NCBI GenBank assembly: GCA_016711485.1
Contig: JADJSX010000023.1
Span: forward strand, 1,022,001 to 1,086,000
Source of the DNA: Leptospiraceae bacterium
Lineage (GTDB): Bacteria; Spirochaetota; Leptospiria; Leptospirales; Leptospiraceae
Reading direction: 5' to 3'
Length of the DNA stretch: 64,000 nucleotides
Part shown: positions 8,382-16,527 of the stretch, piece after piece
How positions within the stretch are numbered: position 1 is the first letter of the stretch
Layout: every line of letters starts with the position of its first letter
Position numbers and translations under genes: made by a program
Notes under the pieces: model-generated
Seen by the model: the letters and a program-made list of their open reading frames with translations, nothing else
What the model was told of the DNA's origin: nothing
The model's database searches: none

Positions 8382-8750
8382 ATGGAAGATTTTGCAAAAG
8401 GAATATTATATAATTTGGGTTATTTGTCACGCGATCAAGCAGACGGGGCAGATTTTGGAATCATAAAAGTAGATGATAACGGCTTAATTCTCCTATACAA
8501 TCGTTATGAATCTGAACTTGCAGGCGTACCAGTTCAAAAGGCAGAAAACAAAAATTTCTTCACTCAAATAGCGATTTGTACGAACAACCGACTTTTTTTC
8601 GGTAGGTTCAAAGATGGAATCGCGAAGGGTTATCTTGATATTTCATTTAACTATGTATTTACCTATAAAATGAAGCCTACCAATGTAATCATTCAACTCT
8701 ATCGAGATCAACCTAGTTCCACTAATTGGATTTTTGTTAAAAAGAAATAA
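8382..8750 (+). CDS. pyp: Photoactive yellow protein (PYP) homologue
   Basis: A 122-residue PAS-fold blue-light receptor that aligns end to end with Halorhodospira halophila PYP (125 residues) with a constant offset of 3. The chromophore Cys69 corresponds to C66 (in IAICTNN), Tyr42 to Y39 and Glu46 to E43 (in LLYNRYESELAG), and Phe92, Tyr94, Phe96, Tyr98, Met100 and Trp119 to F89, Y91, F93, Y95, M97 and W116. Thr50 is replaced by Ala, Arg52 by Val and Pro68 by Ile, changes that would shift colour or photocycle rate. PYP carries p-coumarate as a thioester on that Cys; genes able to make and activate p-coumarate lie at 13079 and 14612. GGAG stands 11 bases before the ATG. The next gene begins at the base after the PYP stop. 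The calls rest on alignment from memory of the archetype, but the co-occurrence of Cys, Tyr, Glu and the FGRFKDGIA stretch is highly specific. Confidence 0.93.
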   Translation: MEDFAKGILYNLGYLSRDQADGADFGIIKVDDNGLILLYNRYESELAGVPVQKAENKNFFTQIAICTNNRLFFGRFKDGIAKGYLDISFNYVFTYKMKPTNVIIQLYRDQPSSTNWIFVKKK

Positions 8751-9173
8751 ATGCTCCAAGAATTAAAAGGTATAATCGGTCTTTATAATAAGTATCGTGA
8801 CAATGATATTGTATCTCAACTTATTGAGGATAATCAAGATTTAACAGAAAAACAAATTCTTCAATTGAGATACAATACCAAAGTAAAGATTCGGGCACTT
8901 GGTCATTTAATTAAAATTCACAGAGACTCTGATATAGCTGAAATAAACTCGGCTCTCCGGAGTTTTTGGTTTGAATTAAGAAGTGAATGGGTTCGTCATA
9001 ACATGATCAATAATTATAATATGGTCATGAATGGTACGGCCGACCAAGTAAGCGTTATGCAGTCTGCATTCATTTCTGGAATGATTGGAGAAATTGAAAA
9101 TTTTATTCCCGAATCCGAATTAGACAAAATGAATGAGATCATGGTAAAGGTTCAATATGGCGGAGAGATTTAG
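8751..9173 (+). CDS. Hypothetical protein directly downstream of PYP
   Basis: A 140-residue, mostly helical soluble protein of no family I recognise. Its ATG immediately follows the PYP stop codon with no gap, so translation is probably coupled and the two products likely made in similar amounts. Residues 1-60 are Leu/Lys/Gln-rich helices (LTEKQILQLRYNTKVKIRAL), followed by SALRSFWFELRSEWVRHNM near 65-83 with several aromatic residues, and an acidic C-terminus. No membrane segment or signal peptide. Given the position, it is the best candidate for the receptor's output partner. Its 3' end overlaps the convergent thioredoxin gene by 4 bases. Confidence 0.75.
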   Translation: MLQELKGIIGLYNKYRDNDIVSQLIEDNQDLTEKQILQLRYNTKVKIRALGHLIKIHRDSDIAEINSALRSFWFELRSEWVRHNMINNYNMVMNGTADQVSVMQSAFISGMIGEIENFIPESELDKMNEIMVKVQYGGEI

Positions 9174-9985
9174 ATTCCTAATTCTGCTAAAAACATATTA
9201 ATTTTTTCTAATTGCTCTTGGTTTGTTGAAAAATCTTTTGCCTTGAGCAAATCTTCTTTTGCCTCAAGTTTTTTACCAGAAAAATAGTATGAAATTCCTC
9301 TGCAGTAAAATACGGAGCCTTTTTTATTTTCAGGATATTTTTCTATATAACTATTCCAAATAGAAATTGCTTCTGGGAATTTCTTTTCTTGAATTTGAAT
9401 AATTCCAAGTAAAAAAAGTGCGTCTGGTTTTTTGTCCTGATTTTCGATATCTTTGGCGTTATAGGATTTTAAAAAAAATTCGGAAGAGTCTTTAAAATTT
9501 CCGTTTCTATAATAAAATAACCCTAAATTATAATTCGGCAATACACTATTTGGAAATTGTTTTTGTTCCGATAGAAGTCCAGATTCAGTATCTTTTTTCA
9601 AATAAGATTCTTGTAATTTTGTTACCAACAGTGTATCACTCGGAAGTCCTGTAATTTTCTCAATAAGGTAACCATTTTTATCTAGAACTAAAAGAGTAGG
9701 GTATCCACGCACTGTATATTTCGTAACCAAATCGGGTGATAAATCACCGTTGATTCTTACAGTAATAAATTTTTCTAATTCATTACTGACTTCCACTAAA
9801 GGAAATACATTTTCCTCTAACTGTTTACAGTATCCACACCAATCTGTGTACAAATCTACGAAGACTGGTTTATTTTCGATCCGTGCTTTTTCAAGAGCTT
9901 TGTCAAGAGAACTTAACCATTTTGTTTCAGAGAAAATAGGCAGAGAAAAAAATAGAGTGAGAAAAATAGGGATAATTCGAATCAT
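9170..9985 (-). CDS. Secreted thioredoxin-fold protein with TPR repeats
   Basis: A 271-residue protein with a signal peptide (residues 1-18, ending near IFSET). A thioredoxin-like domain of the DUF255/thioredoxin_7 type follows: VFVDLYTDWCGYCKQLEENV near residues 39-58 carries the CxxC, and VRGYPTLLVLD has the cis-Pro near 107-118. The C-terminal half has three or so tetratricopeptide units (for example NLGLFYYRNGNFKDSSEFF). It likely works in periplasmic thiol reduction or cytochrome maturation. Convergent with the gene downstream of PYP. Confidence 0.85.
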   Translation of the reverse strand: MIRIIPIFLTLFFSLPIFSETKWLSSLDKALEKARIENKPVFVDLYTDWCGYCKQLEENVFPLVEVSNELEKFITVRINGDLSPDLVTKYTVRGYPTLLVLDKNGYLIEKITGLPSDTLLVTKLQESYLKKDTESGLLSEQKQFPNSVLPNYNLGLFYYRNGNFKDSSEFFLKSYNAKDIENQDKKPDALFLLGIIQIQEKKFPEAISIWNSYIEKYPENKKGSVFYCRGISYYFSGKKLEAKEDLLKAKDFSTNQEQLEKINMFLAELGI

Positions 9986-10110
9986 GGAAAATACCTCGTC
10001 AATAGTAAGACATCTACAATATTAGAGACTCGATTTTATAGGGAAACATAAAAATCTCTAAAAATCTAAGGAAAATTACTAGAGTATAAAAAGGAATCAT
10101 AAAAAGTAAT

Positions 10111-10393
10111 ATGAAGTTTTTAGAAGAATTAGAAGAATTACTCAAAAAAAGAAAGCTTGGATTTGCCTGAAAAATCCTACACGGCAGATTTATTCCGAAA
10201 AGGAATAGATCGAATTTTGAAAAAAGTAGGCGAAGAAGCTGGCGAAGTCATTATTGCTGCTAAAAATAAGGACGAACAAGAATTGATTCATGAAGTTGCT
10301 GATTTACTTTTTCATATACAGGTTCTTTTAGTGGATAAAAATATTCCAATTTCAAAAGTCGAAGATGAATTAAAAAAACGTCATAGGGAATAA
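10111..10393 (+). pseudogene. hisE: Phosphoribosyl-ATP pyrophosphatase HisE, frameshifted near the N-terminus
   Basis: HisE hydrolyses phosphoribosyl-ATP in the second step of histidine synthesis. The natural start is the ATG at 10111 (MKFLEELEELLKK), but that frame stops at 10168-10170. The rest of the protein (DLPEKSYTADLFRKGIDRIL, then KKVGEEAGEVIIAAKN and HEVADLLFHIQVLL) is in the next frame. Removing one A from the seven-A run at 10144-10150 restores a single normal reading frame. A TTG at 10157 could start a shortened but nearly complete 78-residue product in which the catalytic EEAGE and HEVAD motifs are intact. Sequencing error, true mutation and slippage in the A-run are all possible. 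Confidence 0.85.
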
Positions 10394-10401
10394 TATAAAG
10401 T

Positions 10402-11829
10402 ATGCTCTTTAATTCTTTTTTATTTTTAGTCTTTTTTCTAATTGTATATATTTTCTATCATTCTTCGTCTGAGAAGTTTAGAAAACCAATCTTATACATT
10501 AGTTCAATAATCTTTTATGGCAGTTGGGATATTATTAGTTTTGATTCTATCATTCCAAAATTTCTAATTCACTTTTTGAGTGTAATTACGATTAACTTCC
10601 TGTTCTTAAATTGGATGGAAAGTTGTGAGGATCAAAAACGAAAAAAACTACCTCTTACTATTGCAATTGTTTTTAATATTTTAAATATTGGATTCTTTAA
10701 ATACTTCTATTTTTTAATTGAGATTTTTGGTGAAGTTACAGGTCAACCTTCTTTGAAAATGGAAGTTATGGGGAAACTTCATATTATCCTTCCGATTGCC
10801 ATCAGTTTTTATACTTTTCAAATCATTGCTTATTTGGTAGATTATTATAAAGGAACTATTCAAAATAAAACTAGCTATATAGATTTTTCCATATTTATAT
10901 TATTTTTTCCGCAACAGTTAGCTGGACCAATTTTGCGAGCTAAAGAATTTATGCCTCAACTCCAGGCAAAGAAATTTTTGACGGATGAGCAAGTGGTTCA
11001 AGGTATTGGACTTGTTGGGTTTGGACTTTTAAAAAAAGTAGTTCTTGCAGATTCACTGGGAGTTCTAATTGATCCAATTTTTGCAAATCCTTCTTTATAT
11101 TCAGCACCTGCACTAATCTGTGGAGTATTTGGATTTTTCTTTCAACTCTGGGGAGATTTTTCAGGGTACAGCGATATCGCTCGTGGTTGCGGAAAATTAT
11201 TAGGATTTGAATTACCGAAAAATTTTGTCGGCCCCCTTTTCTCTCAAAGCTTTAAAGAAATGTGGACAAGATGGCATATCACACTATCCAGTTTTTTAAG
11301 AGATTATATTTATTTTCCTTTGGGCGGAAGTAAGGGATCTAGTATTCGCACAGATGTTAATAATTTAATTACTATGTTTATAGCTGGGATCTGGCATGGA
11401 GCAAACTGGAATTATCTTGTATGGGGTTTAGTGATTGGTTTCTCTCTAATGTTAGAAAGAAACGTATTAAATCGCTCAAAATTTTGGACAGATAGTAGGA
11501 CAAAGTTTGCAATTATTTTTAGATTTACTGTTTTGGGATTATTTTGGCTTTTATTGGCAAGTATTTTTAGAGTTGCAAAACTTTCTGATTTGGGACTAAT
11601 ATTTTCAAATATACTATATTGGGTTGGAGGAGAAAAAATATTTTACGAAGAGTTTGGATACTTAATGGTAATTGCAATTTTTTTACACTGGGTTGAATTC
11701 AATCCGGATATAATAATAAAACGAATAAAACGACCGGTTCTTGCGATCGTGTTATCGTCTATCGTTTTTTTGTTTATGATTACATCCCTTTCCAATCGAC
11801 AAGTTCAATTTTTTTATTTTCAATTTTAA
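10402..11829 (+). CDS. MBOAT family O-acyltransferase (AlgI/DltB-like)
   Basis: A 475-residue polytopic membrane protein of the MBOAT family, which moves acyl groups onto extracytoplasmic sugars or polymers. Family motifs are MWTRWHITLSSFLRDYIYFP near residues 287-306 and the catalytic-His region FIAGIWHGANWNYLVWG near 330-346; PLGGSKG lies between them. Ten or so membrane helices are evident. The next gene, 4 bases downstream, encodes a DUF1574-like protein; in Leptospira such MBOAT/DUF1574 pairs recur and resemble the AlgI/AlgJ arrangement, where the second protein is an SGNH-type acetylase partner. The acceptor is unknown. Confidence 0.93.
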   Translation: MLFNSFLFLVFFLIVYIFYHSSSEKFRKPILYISSIIFYGSWDIISFDSIIPKFLIHFLSVITINFLFLNWMESCEDQKRKKLPLTIAIVFNILNIGFFKYFYFLIEIFGEVTGQPSLKMEVMGKLHIILPIAISFYTFQIIAYLVDYYKGTIQNKTSYIDFSIFILFFPQQLAGPILRAKEFMPQLQAKKFLTDEQVVQGIGLVGFGLLKKVVLADSLGVLIDPIFANPSLYSAPALICGVFGFFFQLWGDFSGYSDIARGCGKLLGFELPKNFVGPLFSQSFKEMWTRWHITLSSFLRDYIYFPLGGSKGSSIRTDVNNLITMFIAGIWHGANWNYLVWGLVIGFSLMLERNVLNRSKFWTDSRTKFAIIFRFTVLGLFWLLLASIFRVAKLSDLGLIFSNILYWVGGEKIFYEEFGYLMVIAIFLHWVEFNPDIIIKRIKRPVLAIVLSSIVFLFMITSLSNRQVQFFYFQF

Positions 11830-11832
11830 ACT

Positions 11833-12939
11833 ATGAAACTACTTCCCCTTAAAATTTTTCTACTTTTGTTTATTATAGATAAACTATTTTTAATTCCATC
11901 CGTTAAAAACTTTTTTGTTCAGAACCTAGTCAATTCCTATGAGCTAGTGCAAAATCTTCAAATTAAAAAAAACCAGATATTTGAAGAAGAATTTAAAAAA
12001 AGAGGTAAATCCAAAAGGATTTATTTTATCGGAACTTCAAGAAGCGAAAACTTCGGAGAAGTTACGGATGAAGAAATAAAAGAAAATCCTTATGTAAAGA
12101 ATAAAGATGAATTTTTAAAATGGGGAATAAATTCTATCTTTTCCCTTCGAGCAGGTTCTCCTCTATTGCTTTATAGTTCTGCAAATTTTTTCTGGAAACA
12201 GAATATTCCTGCTGATATAATGGTTATAGAAACTTCTTTTCCTACTTATAACCAATTGAATAAATTTGTAAATAGAAATCAAATCTATGACATGGATTTG
12301 ATTTTCTTTTGGGATAATATACATTTTTTTACTAACAGTGAAAAAATAAGTTATATTTCATCCAAGATTTTTTTCCTAAATTACTTTAATGTGCAGTGGA
12401 AATCTCTTTTTAAAAATAAGAATACATTAAAAGAAGAAGAAATCAAAAAAATGGTCGATGCAATAACAGAGATCAAACTTATGCAGGATGCCAAACAAAA
12501 GAATAATGAGAAGGGGCCTACGATACTTCTCAAACCAGGAGATTATCAAGAATTCAATGAACCGGCTGAGCACATAAAGGCTAATAACGATTATATTCAA
12601 TATCTCCTGAATATGTTTTATTCCAATTATAAAGTTCCTCATAATAAATACCTATTAATGATGGAAAAAATTGCAATCGAAGGCAAGGCAAGAAACATAA
12701 AGATTGTATTTTATAAAACTCCCGTTCACCAATCACTTACAGATTCAACAAAAGAGTTTCGAAAAATGGAACTTCTTTGGGAAAAAGAATTACAGGAAAT
12801 AGCAAATAGACATGACGCAAAGTTCGTTAATTTTGAAAACGATATTAAGATTTCTTGTCGTTATTTTAGAGATGTATCACACTTATCGCAAATTTGTTTC
12901 CCTGAAGTAATAGAGAAAATTATCGAAATAAATAATTGA
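11833..12939 (+). CDS. DUF1574-like protein, partner of the MBOAT acyltransferase
   Basis: A 368-residue protein with one N-terminal membrane segment (residues 5-22) and an extracytoplasmic domain. IYFIGTSRSENFGE near residues 64-77 resembles the SGNH-hydrolase block I, as in AlgJ/AlgX-like and DUF1574 proteins of Leptospira, while the C-terminus contains DVSHLSQICFPEV, where the D..H pair fits the catalytic block V. It starts 4 bases after the MBOAT gene and is surely in the same operon, so a role in acylating a surface polysaccharide or lipid is inferred. The stop codon overlaps the terminal repeat of a family A element (12933). Confidence 0.78.
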   Translation: MKLLPLKIFLLLFIIDKLFLIPSVKNFFVQNLVNSYELVQNLQIKKNQIFEEEFKKRGKSKRIYFIGTSRSENFGEVTDEEIKENPYVKNKDEFLKWGINSIFSLRAGSPLLLYSSANFFWKQNIPADIMVIETSFPTYNQLNKFVNRNQIYDMDLIFFWDNIHFFTNSEKISYISSKIFFLNYFNVQWKSLFKNKNTLKEEEIKKMVDAITEIKLMQDAKQKNNEKGPTILLKPGDYQEFNEPAEHIKANNDYIQYLLNMFYSNYKVPHNKYLLMMEKIAIEGKARNIKIVFYKTPVHQSLTDSTKEFRKMELLWEKELQEIANRHDAKFVNFENDIKISCRYFRDVSHLSQICFPEVIEKIIEINN

Positions 12940-13028
12940 TGTTACGCAATAATGGAAAACTATGATAATTGGAGAGCAAACAAACGATAGGTGCGAAGCT
13001 CACCATAACTCAATCATTTCTTAAAAAA
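12933..13028 (+). repeat. Family A element, degenerate
   Basis: Begins TAATTGATGTTACGCAA and includes CACCATAACTCAATCATTTC, matching an internal stretch of the copy at 41242. The left terminal repeat overlaps the stop codon of the DUF1574-like gene. The right end is lost. Confidence 0.55.
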
Positions 13029-13078
13029 ATACTTGTTTAATTTTGTATTGTCTAAGGTAGAAATAGGATGGCGCAATA

Positions 13079-14620
13079 TTGTTAGAAATTTATTTAGATG
13101 ACGTAAAAAAAATTTCTTTAGACGAATTTTTACGAATCATAGAGAATAATGTCAAATTGAGCTTATCAGTCGTTTCTCAAAAAAAAATCCAAAGGTCAGA
13201 AGATTTTCTGAAATCTCTATTAACAAATAACATGCTCATTTATGGAATAAACACTGGTTATGGTCCACTGGCGACTACGCATATACCTCCAGAACAAATA
13301 GATGAATTACAGAAGAATTTAATCTATCATCTTGCGACTGGAGTAGGGGAAAATTTTTCAGATATTCATGTTAAAGCAATTTTATTAGCGCGAATTTTAT
13401 GTTTGTCGAAAGGTTATTCTGCGATTAGGCTTTCTTCTTTAAATCTATTGATAAATTTATTCAATCTAGAAATTTATCCTTGTATTCCTCGTTTTGGCAC
13501 GGTGGGGGCTAGTGGAGATTTGACTCCACTAGCCCACATGGTACTTGCTTTGATGGGAGAATCAACAGTTAAATTTAGAGGAAAAATTCAGCCTTCTAAA
13601 AAAGTTTTCAAAAAACTAAATATTGCCCCGCTCAAATTGACTTCTAAGGAAGGACTTGCTTTCGTAAATGGAACAAGTGTAATGACAGGGCTTGCTGCGG
13701 TAAATGGAGTGTATGCCGAACGTGCACTGGATTTTGCTATTTCTCTTTCTATTTTGTTTGCCGAAATTATGGAAGCAAAAGAAGAGGCATTTCATGAGTT
13801 AATTGGGTTTGTTAAACCACATAAAGGGATGAAATATGTTCTCAAACTAATTAAACAAAGAGTAAAACTAGGGACTCGTTTTCGAAAGAGAAAATTAAAA
13901 TCGAAGACGGGAATTACTTTCGAAAATGAATTAATTCAAGATATTTATTCTATTCGATGTATTCCGCAAATCCTAGGTGCAGTTTATGATTCTATTTTTT
14001 TTCATAACGAGGTTGTTACTATAGAACTAAATTCTGTAACTGATAACCCAATATTCTTCTCATCAGAAAAAATTGTTTTACATGGAGGAAACTTCCAGGG
14101 GCATTCTGTTGCACTTGCTTCTGACGCTCTTTACAATGCGATAACTAATTTAGCAATTCATTCAGAAAGAAAAATAGCAAGGATTACAGATGTAAAGTTG
14201 AATAATGGATTGCCTCCTTTTCTACAAGGAAATAATCCGGGATTACAAAGTGGGTTTATGGGGGCACAAGTTACAGCCACTGCATTACTTGCTTGGATAA
14301 AATCGAACGCTACACCTTCTTCGATTCAGTCTATTTCCACTAACGCAAATAATCAAGACGTAGTAAGTATGGGAACGATTGCCGCTCTTAAAACATCGGA
14401 ATCTATTGACCGAGTATTTGAGGTTTTGGCGATTGACGCAATGGTAATGGCACAAGCGTTTGAATTGAAAAATGGATTTGATAAAAGCTCCGGATTTTCT
14501 GCTCATTCAATGGAATTTGTAAACAGAATAAGAAAATATTCTCCCTTTTTAGGCAAGGATAGAAGCCTTTCTTTAGAAATAAAAACACTAAGTGAAAAAA
14601 TGAAACTAGGATTATTTTAA
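13079..14620 (+). CDS. Tyrosine ammonia-lyase (HAL/PAL/TAL family)
   Basis: A 513-residue MIO-dependent aromatic amino-acid lyase. The Ala144-Ser145-Gly146 triad in TVGASGDLTPLAHM forms the MIO electrophile, Tyr61 is in NTGYGPLATTH, and GNFQGHSVALASDALYN and QDVVSMGTIAA are family signatures. At the substrate-selecting position it has His84-Leu85 (NLIYHLATGVG), equivalent to His89-Leu90 of Rhodobacter sphaeroides TAL with a constant offset of 5. Histidases have Ser-His and phenylalanine lyases have Phe or similar there. So the expected reaction is tyrosine to p-coumarate plus ammonia. No hut genes are nearby. Translation starts at TTG 13079 behind AGGA. Its 3' end overlaps the convergent ligase gene by 9 bases. 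The obvious role is supplying the chromophore for the PYP at 8382. Confidence 0.92.
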   Translation: MLEIYLDDVKKISLDEFLRIIENNVKLSLSVVSQKKIQRSEDFLKSLLTNNMLIYGINTGYGPLATTHIPPEQIDELQKNLIYHLATGVGENFSDIHVKAILLARILCLSKGYSAIRLSSLNLLINLFNLEIYPCIPRFGTVGASGDLTPLAHMVLALMGESTVKFRGKIQPSKKVFKKLNIAPLKLTSKEGLAFVNGTSVMTGLAAVNGVYAERALDFAISLSILFAEIMEAKEEAFHELIGFVKPHKGMKYVLKLIKQRVKLGTRFRKRKLKSKTGITFENELIQDIYSIRCIPQILGAVYDSIFFHNEVVTIELNSVTDNPIFFSSEKIVLHGGNFQGHSVALASDALYNAITNLAIHSERKIARITDVKLNNGLPPFLQGNNPGLQSGFMGAQVTATALLAWIKSNATPSSIQSISTNANNQDVVSMGTIAALKTSESIDRVFEVLAIDAMVMAQAFELKNGFDKSSGFSAHSMEFVNRIRKYSPFLGKDRSLSLEIKTLSEKMKLGLF

Positions 14621-16003
14621 TTTTTCTAGCATTTTTTTTCTATCGATTCCACCTTTCGGTGAAAAAATCCATTCTGATTCTGAAAGAAATTTTATATTAA
14701 TTGTTAAATTCTTAAGTAATGGATGGATGAATTTACGGATATCGTGTATTAGCCTTTCTTCTTCATTCGCAGAGTAAGAAGAAACGATTAAATAAATTTG
14801 ATCTGAATAAAATATAAAAGCATTTTTTACTGACGGGATTTGGAGTTTTAGATTCTCTTCGATTTGCTCTGGTTGTATCATAATACCATTCGGGAGTTTG
14901 AAAGAAAAATCTTTTCGTCCCAGAAAGAAAAACCCTTCGCTTTTTTCTTCTACTAGATCCCCTGTGGGAATCCAAGCATTTTCGGAAAAATTTTTTATAG
15001 AGTCTAATGTCCAGTATCCGTAAAAAGAATTTTCTCCACGAAAGAGTAACTCGCTTTCTGGAGAAATATTTATCTCGCAGCCGAGTGGTTTTCCGAGATA
15101 ATTCGGAAAAAATTTTCCTTTATCACCCAGACAAATTCCAGGAGAAGCCTCTGTTTGCCCGTAGCCTATGCAGAGTTTAGAATCCTTTAAATTTTCTGCA
15201 AGCATGCTCGAAATTGGAGCACCTCCTACAATTCCCGATTCAAGAGAGTCGAGAAAATCCTTACCATTCGGTTTTTGTAAAATTCTTTCAAGCACAAGTG
15301 GGACAGACGAAAGATGAGTAACTTTGTATTTTTCGACATTCGAGAATAGCGAATCTAAATTCTTTCCGTTTTCGGGATCGCGGACGATACAGTCTGCATA
15401 AAAGGTAGATAGAAGTAAATCTAACACAAGTCCAAAAGCGTGACTCCATGGTAAGATGGAAAGAGTAACTGTATCGTTTGATTCAAAAACTTTACTATGT
15501 GTGTGGATTACACTGAGTATTCCCTTTTCGGTTAAACAAATAAACTTCGGATTTCCGGTTGATCCCGAGGATTGTAATATAAAGCGAACTTCCGAGTATT
15601 TCTCTCTATTCGTTTTTCTTAATTCTATTTTTGACTCTGGCATACCCATTGTATCTGGGCAAGTCTTATAGGCTGACTCTTTAGAAGTAATCACTAGTTT
15701 TACATCCAAGTCTTCTACTAACGCCTGATTCCAATTATCCGGTCGAATGATACAAAGAGTTAATTTCTCCCAAATGGCTGCAAATAGAACATGCACAAAA
15801 GCCGGACTCTCCGGATAACAAAGAATTACCCTATCTCCTTCTCCTAAGCCTAATTCTCTAAAGTAATTGCTCCAAGCTTTTACCCCCACCCAAATCGTTG
15901 CCGCAGGAATTACCGTATCATTGAATATAAATAGCGGATGCGGCTTTTGAGAAAGTCGATTATAGATTAGATTTTTAAAATCAGACATGAGGCGTAATGG
16001 CAT
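14612..16003 (-). CDS. AMP-dependent ligase, probable p-coumarate:CoA ligase
   Basis: A 463-residue ANL-superfamily adenylating enzyme, short for the family. The phosphate loop SSGSTGNPK is at residues 145-153, A5 motif GYGQTE at 280-285, and TGDL at 347-350. At the C-terminus PKGGIDRKKM stands where most ligases have GK.DR, so the usual catalytic Lys of the A10 motif appears replaced by Gly or shifted by two residues. Position tail-to-tail with tyrosine ammonia-lyase and near PYP argues for activation of p-coumarate as CoA thioester, which then acylates the PYP Cys. A start at Met6 (15988) is equally possible. Substrate is inferred from context; other aryl or fatty acids cannot be excluded. 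Confidence 0.82.
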   Translation of the reverse strand: MPLRLMSDFKNLIYNRLSQKPHPLFIFNDTVIPAATIWVGVKAWSNYFRELGLGEGDRVILCYPESPAFVHVLFAAIWEKLTLCIIRPDNWNQALVEDLDVKLVITSKESAYKTCPDTMGMPESKIELRKTNREKYSEVRFILQSSGSTGNPKFICLTEKGILSVIHTHSKVFESNDTVTLSILPWSHAFGLVLDLLLSTFYADCIVRDPENGKNLDSLFSNVEKYKVTHLSSVPLVLERILQKPNGKDFLDSLESGIVGGAPISSMLAENLKDSKLCIGYGQTEASPGICLGDKGKFFPNYLGKPLGCEINISPESELLFRGENSFYGYWTLDSIKNFSENAWIPTGDLVEEKSEGFFFLGRKDFSFKLPNGIMIQPEQIEENLKLQIPSVKNAFIFYSDQIYLIVSSYSANEEERLIHDIRKFIHPLLKNLTINIKFLSESEWIFSPKGGIDRKKMLEKLK

Positions 16004-16042
16004 TATGCGTAGTTAGTAAACTCCCCTTTTTTCGACTCGGTC

Positions 16043-16270
16043 TTAGTTTACATATCGTATTTTGATTAGATTGGAGCCGATTTCTTGATCCATTTCCAGT
16101 TCAATCATTCTAAATGTTGATTCCGCATAATTGATATTCTTTGCATCTGAAGTTTTCAAATCAATTGTATCAGTCATTTCTGAATTTGCATCTTTAAAAT
16201 CTTCTCTTGCATCTTTAAAATTCTTGTATTCTTTAAAAGAATCATCTTTTGAAAATAACTCCATGATCAT
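16043..16270 (-). CDS. Small hypothetical protein
   Basis: A 75-residue, acidic, soluble protein with no recognised domain; repeated Phe-Lys-Asp/Glu patterns (KEYKNFKDAREDFKDANSE) suggest helices. GGATGATCAT lies just before the ATG at 16270 and offers a plausible ribosome site. It follows the ligase and TAL genes' region without overlap. Could be a real small gene or chance; codon use looks coding. Confidence 0.5.
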   Translation of the reverse strand: MIMELFSKDDSFKEYKNFKDAREDFKDANSEMTDTIDLKTSDAKNINYAESTFRMIELEMDQEIGSNLIKIRYVN

Positions 16271-16397
16271 CCTCCAGTGCTTTGTTTAATTAATATTGTA
16301 ATTGATTAAGATTATGTCAAATGAATAATCTAGTTTTTAGGGGTAGAATAATTGGTTTAGATTAAATTAGAGGAAAGGTGTCGTTTCGATAGAATAA

Positions 16398-16426
16398 AAA
16401 AAAGCCCGATACAATCGGGCTTTTTT
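16398..16426. terminator. Bidirectional Rho-independent terminator
   Basis: A perfect 13-bp stem AAAAAAGCCCGAT / ATCGGGCTTTTTT with loop ACA. It has a T run on both strands. It lies about 100 bases beyond the pckG stop and is placed to end pckG transcription. Confidence 0.85.
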
Positions 16427-16484
16427 CTACTTCAAGTCATAAAGAAAAATTTTTAAAACTATATTAGAATCATTCAAACGAATT

Positions 16485-16515
16485 CGTAGAGACAGGTCTG
16501 AGACCTGTCTCTACG
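16485..16515. repeat. 31-bp perfect palindrome downstream of pckG
   Basis: Two 14-base arms, CGTAGAGACAGGTC (16485-16498) and GACCTGTCTCTACG (16502-16515), with loop TGA. No T run follows on either strand, so it is not an ordinary terminator; it looks like a REP-type dispersed palindrome or an mRNA 3'-end stabiliser. It is 12 bases from the pckG stop. Confidence 0.7.
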
Positions 16516-16527
16516 TCTAATCAATAT

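Noticed and set aside
8382..8750. Generic PAS domain protein only
   Set aside because: End-to-end length match and conserved Cys66, Tyr39, Glu43 and FGRFKDGIA stretch identify it as PYP rather than a general PAS sensor.
13079..14620. Histidine ammonia-lyase (hutH)
   Set aside because: The selector pair is His-Leu (tyrosine type), not Ser-His, and no other hut gene is nearby, while PYP and an AMP-ligase are.
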